Part shown: positions 22,111-33,473 of the stretch, one piece after another
Numbering within the stretch: the stretch's first letter is position 1
How the letters are laid out: every line of letters begins with the position of its first letter
Notes under the pieces: generated by a model
What the model was told of the DNA's origin: nothing
Databases searched by the model: none
What the model saw: the letters and a program-made list of their open reading frames with translations, nothing else
Made by a program: the position numbers and the translations under genes
From: Neoscytalidium dimidiatum
Lineage: Eukaryota > Ascomycota > Dothideomycetes > Botryosphaeriales > Botryosphaeriaceae
Direction of reading: 5' to 3'
Assembly: GCA_037367355.1 (NCBI GenBank)
Contig: CM074698.1
Span: 248,001 to 312,000, forward strand
DNA: 64,000 bases

Positions 22111-25100
22111 TTATATGTCAACCGTTTCGTTGAAGTGCAGCACGCCCTCGCCCTTGAAGTATCCATCAATTTTCTCGTTCGCAGACAGATTTGTGAGCGA
22201 CGTTTGTGGCGTGGCGAGGTCGGCGATGAGAACAAGGCTGGCGGTCTTAACAGATTCGATAAGTGCAGGTGCGAGTTCCTGTATGAATTGCATCAAGTTA
22301 GATCAAACGCACGAAAGCTGGAGAAGTTTTCAAAATTTATGATTGTCCAACGTACCAGCAAGCGTGAGCTGCAAATTAGACCCATCAAATTGTTGTTCTG
22401 CGCGACCTGGACAGCCTCCTTGACAGAAATGGTAGTGCGCCCGCTGCTGTGCACCTTCTGCGAATCGATAGCCGAGTCGATTGGGTCTGCACCGAGCTCG
22501 TTTCCAAGAAGCACCGGATCTGTGAATCTATTAGCGATTTATCTAGAGCATTCAGCGGGCATAGACGAACAATTGGGTTGCTTCCAGTTCAATGCCGTGC
22601 ACATATCTGCATTGAAGCTGGAGAAGACAATGGATCTTGCCATCGTTTCCGCTTGCTCGCGCAATCCGCGCGCGTGGTCGAACACTATGTTCAATAGTGT
22701 ATCCGCAAACTGGTTGATATTTGGTGTCGGTCCCAGTCTCAATGACTCTTCTTCCACTCGGTTGGGATAGAGGACATGAAGTTCGATGCGAACATCCACG
22801 GGAAGCCGATCGAGAGCGTCTCTAAGGCTGACGTACGAGTTGGCGAGGATTTTGTGGATACTCGAGACTATTGGCCGATTAGAAGGCTGTTATAGAGGGT
22901 AAAGGGAATGGTGACCTACTGTCAGTGGATGGGGTGTTTGCCAGAGATGCCAGTGCTGGTTCACCACCGCCATGCTCAGCACCGATGTAGAGAAACTCAT
23001 TATACGTCAAACGAGTAACGGGTATATCAAGTCTGCCGTACCTCACTTTCCACTGAGGGCAAAGCACCGGAACGCCGTCGCACGTCATTTGCACAAAAAG
23101 TCTGACATAGTCGCCAGACAGGCTTGAGCCGGTGATGAGAGCACTTGGAGATTCGTCGAATTGGCTAGTAGCCTTCCAGTACGTCGCGAAATGTGTGATT
23201 TCGAGAGGTGGTCCGGGGAAAGGAGTGATGATGTTGAACTTGAACTTAATGCGACCAATCGTTCGTAGCCTGGGATCGAAAAGACCCAAGTTGCAAAACC
23301 CTGAGCTAGTCTCCCTGTTTCTAAAGACGGTGGAAGACGCTTCTGTTCTTGCAATGACCTTTGCGCCGAAGGTAGGATAGACGTCGAAGTCGATACTGAA
23401 GGTGTCCAAATTATCGACTTGGAAGGATATGACCTTGTTCTCTTCCGACATAGGAAGAAGGATGTTGCGAGGTATCAAATCGGATGATTTAGACGCGATG
23501 GTCAAGCGGGCAGCAGGATACTTGCTGTCTTCGTAGAACCTGATAGGTTCAGAATCCAGTGCGCCGAAGCTGATGACGACGTAGGTCTTGTTCTCAAGGA
23601 AGTTATGACCATATCTCCGGATGGGGATGATAGGCGGAGGCAGAGATAAATCGGGTATTCCGTCGACTTCCATCGCCATTGGCTGGGGTGTGCTAGATGG
23701 TGGTGGTCCTGCAGAAAGCACAGGAGCCGCTGGCTTTGGCGGAGGTGCCATCGTCGTGTCTTTCATCACAGAAGCTAGTAGCTTCATACATTCCAGATGC
23801 CCTTCCCATGTCGCGTAGTACATGGCTGTGAGACCCTTTTCGTCCTTCACATCGATGCTGACACCGCACTCAAGAAGAGTCTTCAAGCACACCACATGCC
23901 CCTCGCTTGCTGCATGGAAAAGTGGCGTCCATTGGTAGAGTTTGTCAGGTTGATCCAGGTTCGCTCCGTAATCCCTCAGCAATAGACATATTTGCGGATT
24001 CTTGCCCGAGCGAGCTACAAGATGTTGCGGATACAAGCCTTCAGCATCGGGGAGAATCTGCGGCTGCGCTTGTAGAAGTAGCTCGACGATCGGTTGCAGT
24101 CCGTGCTGACACGCAAGATTCAAAGGAATATGGTCGGCCTCGCCGAGAGGATCGATGCGAGCGTGGTGTTGGAGAAGGCTTTGGACGCACGACAGATGAT
24201 TATGGACGATGCTGTGGATGAGGGGAGTGAAACCATCATGGTCCTTGAAGTCAACTGTATCTGGAGCTGCTGTGACGAGGTCTTGAATCATCCCGACATG
24301 GCCGTGCATGCACGCGTAATGGAGCGGTATCCTTCCGTAAACATCGGAAGCCCTGACATCGGCGTTTCCCTCAAGCCCGATCTTCAGAACGAGCGACCGA
24401 CCAGAGATTGCTGCCTTATGCAAGCAGTTTCTTGCATTGACATCGTCGCCTTGGTCAAGGTCAACTAGGTTCGTATCAAGCATAACCTTAAGAGCGGCTT
24501 CCGGTGCATCGTAAGCCGTAGCAAGGAATGCCCTTGTAATGCGATCTCGCGCATCTGGCAGGGAAACGACACGGCTGATCCACTCTTCAACACCTGAGAT
24601 GTTTCCAGATGTGATTGTTTGCAGGATCTGAGGGTCGGCATCGGTATCGGCATCGTGCAGTCTGCTGGGGAAATCTGGGGCTACTGATGTTGTGTATTGC
24701 ATTTGCTCACCCTCGGCCCAGGCAGCAAAATCTAGGAGGTTGGTCGTCGCCTGGTCGGAAAGATCGCTGATGACATCCCGGTTGAAACATGGCTGTACCT
24801 CAACGGCGCGCGATATGTAGAGCTCTTTCGTGCGGGACTTGGCTGTGTTAGTCTAGACAAGCAATAAATGACGGACTGGCGAACCTTTGAAGTTTTATCC
24901 CACTGTCGAGAAGTCAGTCACCATCTATAAGTCTCCAGGTGGGGCCTCGATACGCATCAGCTTGGTATCAGGGAAGGACTGCATACCTTCTTGAGAATCT
25001 TTGAGAAAGCGGTGGCGTTGATCTCGACGAACTGCTGCAGCTTGTTGAGGTCATTGCTGAAGAGGCGAAAGGCTTCTTCCAAGATCACGTATTTCGACGA

Positions 25101-25576
25101 GAGCTTGGAGATCGGGATGGGCTGAGATTGGAGCGATCTCTTCTTCTCGAGCAGGGTAGTCAGGCGCAGTTTCAGCTCCGCCTCCTTCTGCAGATAGAGC
25201 TTGTTGACCTTCTCCAGCTCTCGTTCGAGGCGGAAGAAGAAAGTGGCCTTGTTCGCCTGGAGGGAGGCCTGTGGGTCCAGCAGACTAGGCTCATTTTGGG
25301 CATGGATAACAGGGGTGGCGCTCAATTTCTTGATGAGCTGGAAGCGGGTCAGGCAACGGTCAAAATGACGCAGGAAAACGGGCAGGGTAAACCTTCTTGA
25401 GGGCCTTGTAGTCGACAAAGCTTGCGGCATACTCTGGGAAGTCGAGCTGTCGCTTCTGGATATGCTTGCCGAACTTCCTGAGACAAGCACCGAATCAGCA
25501 CCATTCCGGATCGGGGCAGAACCAGGTCGATGAAGACGGGCGATGGTCGTACGTGCGCAATGAGGGCGACTCACAT
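22111..25576 (-). CDS. PHO81: PHO81/NUC-2 phosphate-signalling regulator (SPX-ankyrin-GDPD-like)
   Basis: Homologue of Neurospora NUC-2 and yeast Pho81, which inhibits the Pho80-Pho85 type cyclin-CDK when phosphate is low. Eight exons: 25575-25576, 25393-25477, 24987-25337, 24885-24902, 22920-24837, 22571-22867, 22356-22519, 22111-22278; total 3003 nt, 1000 aa, all phases consistent. The SPX domain (residues 1 to about 160) begins KFGKHIQKRQLDFPEYAASF, continues IKKLSATP, and ends ATAFSKILKKWDKTSK. Ankyrin repeats span about 285-505 (LHKAAISGR, PLHYACMHGHVGM, PLFHAASEGH). A diverged GDPD-like C-terminal half follows, ending GVLHFNETVDI. The start codon appears split, AT|G AAG, around a 97-nt intron with GTGAGT donor and CTCAG acceptor. 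Exon 4 is only 18 nt (Trp-Asp-Lys-Thr-Ser-Lys). Family call is near certain; the first exon is inferred. Confidence 0.93.
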
Positions 25577-26860
25577 GGCGCACAAATATCAAGGCGAAGA
25601 GAGCAGCGCTGGTGCTGGTCGGCAGATCGGAGGGCGGGCCGCGGCCTGACGGGCGGGCCGGCAAAGGCGCTCTCGAGGACAAAGGCTCGCAGATATGCCG
25701 GAGTCTCTCACAACAGAGAGGCGGGACCGAAGAGTGGCGGGCGGGACAGTTCCGTGGTCAAGAGGTTGCTGGCCGCTGCAGGAGTCAAAAACGGAAGACG
25801 TTTGGTCGATGTCAGGTCCGAAGTCTTGATCCGGGTCACGGCGACTCGTGGCTGCGCAGCAATTGGGCGAGCGAGGCTGACGTGCATGTGAGAGTCACGC
25901 GGCGGAGACAAAATTCAAATTGCGGTGGTATGCAGCTGGAGCGTTGGAGCCCATGTCGGCCTGTCGGCCGGCGTCCAGAGAGACCAGAGAACTCAGGCCG
26001 GTTGGTGGAACAGCCAATGAAGTTCGGCGCTCGAAAACGTGTCCAGGCCCGCAGCGCGCTATCCCGAAACCGGCCGCCGTCACTACGGCGCACCGCGAGC
26101 GCCGTCAGCACAAACACCACGCCCGAGTTCTCTCGGGATGCGCCTGTGCCTGACGGCGCTGCACCGGCATCAATGCGTTGCTGCCAAAAAAGCAAAGTTT
26201 GAATGGAGTGCCGCGCGTGACGTCATGTCACATGCAGCCCATCCCAGACCGCTCTGCTGAGCGGAACGTCTATTTGCGGCCCCCGTCTGCTGCAGCCGCA
26301 GGGATAGCGGCTTTCGTGTGGATAAATACACATGTATACTCAGCGTTCGCCAGCGGATTCGCTTGGCATCTCACGAACGCACAAAGCATCTTGGAGCGCA
26401 GCGGAGGGTTATTGAAAGTCTGAACCGACATCCACGAGGGACTAGACAAACTATTCTATACGAAACCCCCTTCGCCTACCGTCTGAAGGACGGCCTTCCG
26501 TCTGTCTGAATTTTTATGGATTGGTTCCCGCACATGCTCTTCCACATCTCTCCCAAGTCGGCCAAATCGCCCTCCCCACCGCTGCCTGTTTCTGCCGTGT
26601 TTTGCTTCGAAACTTAGTGATAAGACAACAAATGAGAGCTGGTATCCTTTCCCTCGCTTGCAAATCGGAAAATGCACCTTGACGCCACACGCTGCAATCA
26701 GGCGTCCGTCCGTCCGTCGAGAAGATGCCGCTCAAAGCCCATAAGCATCCCACCCGTCGAGGTCGGCACTGCCGCGCCGGACCTTGGACCCGCTAGACGT
26801 GTTTTTAGACTGGTCAAACTGTGTACGAACGGCAACGCTCGTTCCAAGCTCTTGATCAAG
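25577..26860. other. intergenic between CRM1 and PHO81 homologues
   Basis: PHO81 promoter on the right-hand side of that gene and CRM1 3' flank. No recognisable coding sequence; frames at 25.5-26.3 kb overlap in all phases without family signal. Confidence 0.5.
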
Positions 26861-29800
26861 TCACAGCTCGTCGTCGTCTAACTCCGATGGCTTCAACAGA
26901 CCGCCCACCTTCATTGCACGCTCGCGCTCCTGGTCCTTGGCCGCCTTGGCTGCCTGCTCGCGCTCTTCCGCGAAAAGCTCCGCGTTGTCGCCTGCGAACT
27001 CCTTCAATGAGATGAGGAAGTCGCGGAGAATGAGCTTGAAGCGGTTCAAGTCCGAGTTGTTTGCGAGCAGGCCGTCGATGAAGTTCGAAATTTGTACACT
27101 ACTGCTGTGTTATTCAAGGGAGACCTTCATCGATCCAGGGAGAAATCATCACTTACGCTTGGAGATTGGGGAAGGCATTTGCCAGTAGGTTGCCAGTGAA
27201 ATTCTTCAGGAAGTCCCTGTTAGAGGTGCCGGCCGGGGCCATCTCTGGGGTGTAGATGGGTCCCGTGAGCTTGCCAGATTCGACGAGCCAGAACATCTTA
27301 GCAAGAAGAATCGACTGGTGCTTGAAACCAGCTTTGTGGTCGCTATCCGTAAGCACGAAGAAGACGTCCTGCAGAATGGTAGTGTAGAAGCTTTGGAAGA
27401 AGGCGTTGCAAGTCTGCGCATCCGTTTCTGACATGTTGGTGACGAGCTCGAAGCACATCATGAGACCAGCGCCTTCGACCTCGCGGTTGTCGTGCTTGCT
27501 AGCCCACATACACGAATCGATGACGAACTTGAACGAGCGCGCATCGAGCTTAAGGAGCGCGGGGAAGCAGCGAAGGTTGATCGTGCGCAGAAGCTTGAAG
27601 AACTCAACACGGTGGTCTGGATACTCGGAGAAGTCCTTGTTGATCATATCTAGGGTGCACTCAAAGACTGCATCCATGATGTTCATGATCTGATCCTCCA
27701 TCAAGCTCTGCGAACTGTTAGCAAACATTCTTTGAATAAAAGAGGAATGCAAATACAAATGTTTGCATGAATCGGCTAAGGTTGGGTCTCCAACGTACAT
27801 GTAGCTTATTGATAATGGTCGTCATGACGTTCAAAACCTCGGCCTCACGGGCGTCAGGGACGTTGCGCTTGTAGTCGAGGAGAACGGCCTCCAGCAAGCC
27901 TGGGACCAGCGTGTTGTGGACCATTTCCAGGTCATCCGCTCTCTCCACGTACGTGTTGATGAGCTTTAGGATTTCCTTCTTGATGGTACGAAGCCCGCGG
28001 ACCTTGGGCATTTTTGTCGCAATGTTACCATCACGCTGAACAGATTCGTCGATCAGGCCGCTGGCAGCACGGTACATGGTGAGCATATCCAGGTAGATAC
28101 GACCAATCTGTGGGTAGAAGTAGCTTCCAATAGATGTGCAAGCAGCCACGTTAGTCTTCATGATATTACCAATGATCTTGATGGTCTCGCCGTCCTGGAG
28201 AACGCTCGGGTCGTTGTTTGCGGTCTGGATAATCGAGTCCCATGCAGCATTGGGGAGGGACATGAGTTCCTGAATAAGTCGCTCCTGGATACTCTTCTGA
28301 CCCTGTGCACTGATCATATAACCGCAAGCCTCGTAGAAAGTGTGAATTTGCTGAGGGGAAAGGTCCATGGTGATCTTGCGGAGGTTTCGGACAATCTCAT
28401 CAATAAAGGGTTCAGTTTCTCCAGGCTGGAGGGCTACAAAGTGACGTCTGCACTTATTGGCGATCTTGATGAAAGTATCGCAAGCCATGTCCTGGACACC
28501 TGCAAATTTTCAGTGTTATGTCTTCTAAAAGGAGATTTCCCACTTACCCTCATGAGTCTCGTGCATGAACTCAAAGAGCTTGTTGACAACCGTCTTGAGA
28601 AATTTCCAGTGCGCCTTCAGGAACCTGGGGTATTGGCCAACAATGTACATGATGTTCGATGCAACGACAGCCTTGTTGTCTTTGCCACGCTTCATTTCCG
28701 TCAGACCAAGAAGGTCCTTGATGACGGTAACCAAGAATCTCTTCTCGGTATCCTCGTTCATCGCACCAGAAATCGAACCGATGGCCCAGCAGAGGGTGTT
28801 GCAGTTGGCCCAGGACCATTCCGAACCGTCGACTTGCCTAGCAAGCTTCTCAGACATAATCTGCTCTGTGTCGTTGACGTCCAAGTGCGTCAGAAACACC
28901 AGGCACTCCCTAGTCGATTTGTACAGCTGGATAGTGTCGCTCTCTTTGACGAACTCGCGGACGATTTCACCCTCATCGTTCTCAACAATCAACACTTCCT
29001 CGGGCCTGACCATCTTTTCGATCATGACAGTGCGCAGATTGGAGAGGACTTCGGCGTATTTGTGCTTACGCAAGGGGTAGTTGGCCAGAAGCGCAGGGTC
29101 TCGTGCACCACCATTTGCCATACCGCCGATGCCCATGTTGATGAGAGGGTTAATGTCGCCAATTGGGAGCTGCTGCATCTCATCGTACAATTCTGAAACA
29201 AGCTTTGTCCAGTACTCCAAGCAAATCTTGAAAATCTCACGGTCGTCGATCTGACTGATGCGGATAAGGTAAAAGTGGCCGTGAATGAGGAAATCGCGGT
29301 TAGGAAGGTTCTCGATAATGCTCAAATGCATCGAAAAGAAGTTGCACAGGAACAAAGCCAAGTTCTGAACAAACTCCTGATCCCTGCTGTTGCTCTGTGC
29401 GTACGTGCTCTTCAGGTCCATTGACAGTGGAATAATCTTGGAAATCTCAGTAAGGGTTTCAGTGAACATCTGCACAAGCTTCTCGTTGTATGCCGGCTCC
29501 GTGTGCAACCCCGCAATCTCGGTCAAGCACTTGAGAGTGATGTTACGGAATTCAGGTACCTCCAAGAATCTGCTGCGGAGGGTCTCGATAAGGCTGACAC
29601 CGCTGGGAGGAGTCTCGAAAATGTAACCCAGCGGAATCCAGTTCAGGAAACGCAGCAATGTCTCTAAGGTTGCCTTAATAAGGGACGCTTGCTCGGCGGT
29701 CCTGAGAACCTCAGAGCAGAGCTGGTAGATGGAGGTGAACTCGTCACACATGCTCTGTTTGAGCTCCTTTGTCTTGGTTGAGGTCATCTGATCCGCCGAG

Positions 29801-30515
29801 TAATCAAAGACCTCTTCCGACAACAGCCTGAGGATGACCATGTTGTTCTCGCAGATGGGTAGGCTGCTGTGGCACGAGGAGATAATCTCGTTGATGAAGG
29901 TGGGCCAGTTATGCGGCCATTCCTGCTTCAAAATTGAGACCAGGACGAGGTTCAACTTGTTCAGGAGGGTGCGCTGGTTCCTGAGACTCTCTTCGGTGCT
30001 GGAAGTCTGGATGATGAAATTGACAACGAAGTTGCGAATGCCTGTATGTCATCAGCACGCGCTTTCAACGCGCATATGTGCAGGTACGTAACTACATACC
30101 TTGACATTGATCCCTAGGGAGAACCTTCCACCTCGTCATGATAACGTTGTCCAGGACCTGCAGACCCAAGTCTATTGCGACAGTCAGCTTCGCCTGCCAC
30201 CCTAGTGTGATATCGGGATACTTGCACTTTGTCTGTGGGTACTGAGCATCCTGTAATATCTTGTCGACCATGAGCCATGCATCCGGGTTCTCTTTGAACT
30301 ACACGACAATCAGTCAATATCGAGCCTCGGTAGGTTGGTTGAGTGCGGTGGTACCTGGTTCAGCGTGGCCTGCGCTTGTTTTTGCTGTAGGAAGGTTTGC
30401 ATTAGCACTGGCGCTTTAAAGGCAAGGCGAAGACGCGTCGGTCACGTACAGTGTCGCCTCTACCCTCGTAGAAGGCGCGGACGGTAGCGTCCAGCTCCTC
30501 GATTGACATGGACAT
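26861..30515 (-). CDS. crm1: exportin-1 (CRM1)
   Basis: Nuclear export receptor of the importin-beta superfamily; binds leucine-rich export signals with Ran-GTP and carries cargo through nuclear pores. Exons 30450-30515, 30355-30384, 30226-30298, 30100-30171, 28548-30041, 27799-28499, 27157-27707 and 26861-27098 give 3225 nt, 1074 aa, matching the usual length of about 1075-1080. The importin-beta N-terminal domain includes [13 protein letters not shown] and [18 protein letters not shown], then [15 protein letters not shown] repeats fill the rest ([56 protein letters not shown]). It ends with an acidic DDDEL. The third intron uses a GC donor (AAGT|GCAAGT). The export-signal groove region contains [20 protein letters not shown]. 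Certain assignment. Confidence 0.97.
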
Positions 30516-32909
30516 CTTGAGAGCTGGACCGTGGAGATGCGGCTCAAGTTAGACCAGGAAGGTGGAGAAGTGGGTATGCAAAGGCGCGCGCTCAATGCCG
30601 GGGCGTTGTGGTCATGCGCGGAGGAGAGGTCGAGGTACGTTGCTCGGCGCGGGACGTAACGCGATGGGATGGCGGGGCAAGATCGGACGCGCGGGCGCAG
30701 GCTGCCTGGTAGAGCGTCCGCGAAGCGCGTGTAGGAGGAGTCGAAGACGGGCGCGGGCGGAGGGGCGAGAGAGGGGGAACTCGACGTGGCGAAGGAGAGA
30801 GGCAGATGCACGCGAAAAGGCGACGGCGGATAAGAAGGACGTGCAGCAGCGGCCTCTCTGGTTCATGCAGCGGGACAGCAGCCAGCGGGATGAGGGTTTA
30901 CCAATTATCCGAACCGCCGGCGGCGCCAGCTGAGCTTCAAGATTTGCTGGAAAGCTCCACTCCCCATCACCAGCCCGCTCATTTGCTTCACCGTCCCCGC
31001 CATCGCGCCGTCTACACTTTCCGAGTCCAGCCCATGCGACCGAGGTTACTCTCACCATCCGCCAGCCAAGATGCTGCGCTCGCTCCATTTTGCACACAGC
31101 AGATGCGACAAGTTCTGTACAGTGATCGCGCCCACGTATAGTACATGTCTGGCTACAGTGCGATGACCTGCATGGAGCGCTTTGGATTCGTACGCAGCTG
31201 GATTCGCTGTTGTCATGACAGCTTACTATCAGGGCCATAGTGAGTTAAAAAGCGCAACCAGACGTAAATGCGTCAGCAGATTCACTACATTTGCACACTG
31301 ATGACTGCGTTAACTTCACATGCGAAGTAGTCTTTGCTGTTGCAATTCTTATGAACCCGATCTCGTAAAGCAATCTGAGTCGTGAGCACGAATGTCTGAT
31401 TTCCCCCGTAGTCCATATCACGGCTAACAGCCCTGGCCGCTGTGCCACATTTGACCGAGAATTATCATGAGATATCGGAAGGAAGTACATCCGCATCCAC
31501 GAATGCCGAAGTGCTACGAAACGACCTGGGAGATATCCGCAAGCCATATGTAGATTCCCATGGCTCCGAAAAAGAGGCTGGAGCGGTATGCACTAACAGC
31601 ATGATGTTGTTCCGTATCCACGATTTCCCCAAATAACACACGCAAGAAGCAACGTCACTTGCTAGCTGTTCTTTTTTTGGTCCAGCTACGGAAAAGATAT
31701 CCAGACGTATTTGGCTTATCATCTCAGCCCCAATTGACGTGGCGTGCAGTACCTGAAATCACTTAGTGGGTACTTGCACAGGTGCTTCGTGCTCGCCGTA
31801 TTTACACCAGAAGTCACTAATTCCAATTCTTGAATGCCTACTTCCAAGAGCTTATGTGTATAAAAGCAAGAATCGGGGGTCGTGATTGCTGGTAACAAAT
31901 TGACTTTGACATGACATCATTCTACGCTGCGTTTCGCACAATACTCGGATCTTCATGAAGGATCAAGAGGAGAATCCATGAATTAAAGCACTGATTCGGA
32001 AGTACACTTGGCACCAGCAACAACTATGGCTGTTCCCATCGTCGGTAGCAAATGCGGGGACAGTTGGAGTTCACGATAACGTGTTGAAGGCCGTGCAGGA
32101 CAGCAGTGATTTCGTGGCGTCCCCGCAGTGCCACGATTTTGTGATGGCGCGCCCTCGTAGCGGCAGCCACAGCTCAGAGACTTGATCGTGTCTACAGGAC
32201 TAAGTTCAGGACGCTGTGGCACGTGGTCATGGTGGAGGAGCTACGGGCGACGGCGTGGACTGCCAGCAGTTCTAGGGCGTTCGGCTGGGCGGCCTAGTAA
32301 ATGAGTAACGAGCCGGGAAGATGCAGGGAGAAAGTATCTAATTGCGATCGCTTGTGCGGCAGAGATCGAGAGCTGGCGGACCCTTTCACCCACGCAGCCA
32401 GGGTCTTCTCCGCCCAAAATCCAGTGTGCGCCCCTGCAAAAGAGCCAAAGTGAATCACGCGTCGTTTCAAGCATCGTCGACGGGCAGCGGAGGAACGTCA
32501 GGCAGTTGATGCAGTGCATATCAACTTACTTGGAAAGGCGGTATGACGTCGCGCGCCAGCGGTTGGACGGGCGCGCGCGGCGGAGAACCCAAGCTTCGCT
32601 CTAGCCAAGCTGCGCTAAGGCAGCGCAGCGCGTGCATGCTCCCCATGCTCGTCACCTCACTCTCCCCAAGCCCAGGCAAATCATCACGGGACAACGAAGC
32701 CGTACATATACATCGCGCTCCCTCGCCAACGCCCTCCAATAGCAGGCGCGTCTGTGTCGCATACCGGAGACGCCCACCACTCGCCCATCGCCAGTTTCGC
32801 CCTCTGCGCAACACGCCTCTCACTTCGCCTCACGCCTCTTTCACCCAACTCGTCGCCTCCTCCTCCTTTGCGCAACCGGCGATCGCCCACCCTTTGCACT
32901 CCTCCCACA
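30516..32909. other. intergenic between CRM1 and YPI1 genes
   Basis: CRM1 promoter at the left, YPI1 promoter (C/T-rich from about 32680) at the right. The middle (31.2-32.2 kb) is AT-richer, with short frames on both strands but no recognised family. Confidence 0.5.
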
Positions 32910-33473
32910 ATGGCCAACACCCCTGTTTCCTCCGCGCTACGTACAGCTGAGGCTTCAGCCTCAAGCGGCTCCATCGTCACCACCGAGCCCGGAGCCTCGC
33001 CGCTGAGCCTCCCCTCGGGCACCCTGCGCTTGCGCGCTGAGCCCGTGCAGCGCCGCCACATCCAATGGGCCGAGGACGTCGTCGACAACGAAGGCATGGG
33101 CAAGAAGTCATCAAAAGGTGCGCACTACTAGTTTTCAGTCCCGCCGCCCCGCGGCTAGGGGTCTGGGTGTCACTACGGCGCCGGTGTGCACAACGCTAAC
33201 AATTCCTTCGCAGTCTGCTGCATTTACCACAAGCAGCGCGAGTTTGGTGAATCTTCTGACGAGTCCTCGTCCGACGACTCTTCATCCGACGAAGATTCAG
33301 ACAGCGAGCCCGACAACAGCACGGCGCGCCCTACTAATAGCGGTCGTGGCCGTCCGCATCACCACCACCACGCCGGCAGCGGCAGCGGCCCGAAGAAAGC
33401 TCGAAAGCGGAGCCCGAACGCATACGAGAAAATGCCAAACTACAGCAAGAACAAGGGCGGTAGTGGCAATTGA
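32910..33473 (+). CDS. YPI1: type-1 protein phosphatase regulator YPI1 (inhibitor-3 family)
   Basis: Small, mostly disordered regulator of nuclear protein phosphatase 1 (Glc7), related to human PPP1R11. Exons 32910-33117 and 33214-33473 give 468 nt, 155 aa; the junction is AAG G|gtgcgc ... ttcgcag|TC TGC. The family core is visible: [20 protein letters not shown] with the PP1-docking HIQW at residues 50-53, then [18 protein letters not shown] with the Cys pair. The C-terminal half is Ser/Asp-rich ([18 protein letters not shown], likely casein-kinase-2 substrate), then a His run and a basic region ([13 protein letters not shown]) that may be a nuclear signal. Length fits the family. Confidence 0.94.

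Noticed and set aside
22539..22799. Separate small minus-strand protein
   Set aside because: It is exon 6 of the PHO81/NUC-2 homologue (GDPD-like half), joined in phase to its neighbours.
17465..25576. Possible secondary-metabolite or secreted-enzyme cluster around the GH79 gene
   Set aside because: Neighbours are a tRNA remnant, a decayed F-box copy and PHO81; no backbone enzyme, transporter or cluster regulator is present.
28342..29196. 284-codon plus-strand frame opposite CRM1
   Set aside because: Antisense shadow of CRM1 exons; no own domain or splice pattern.
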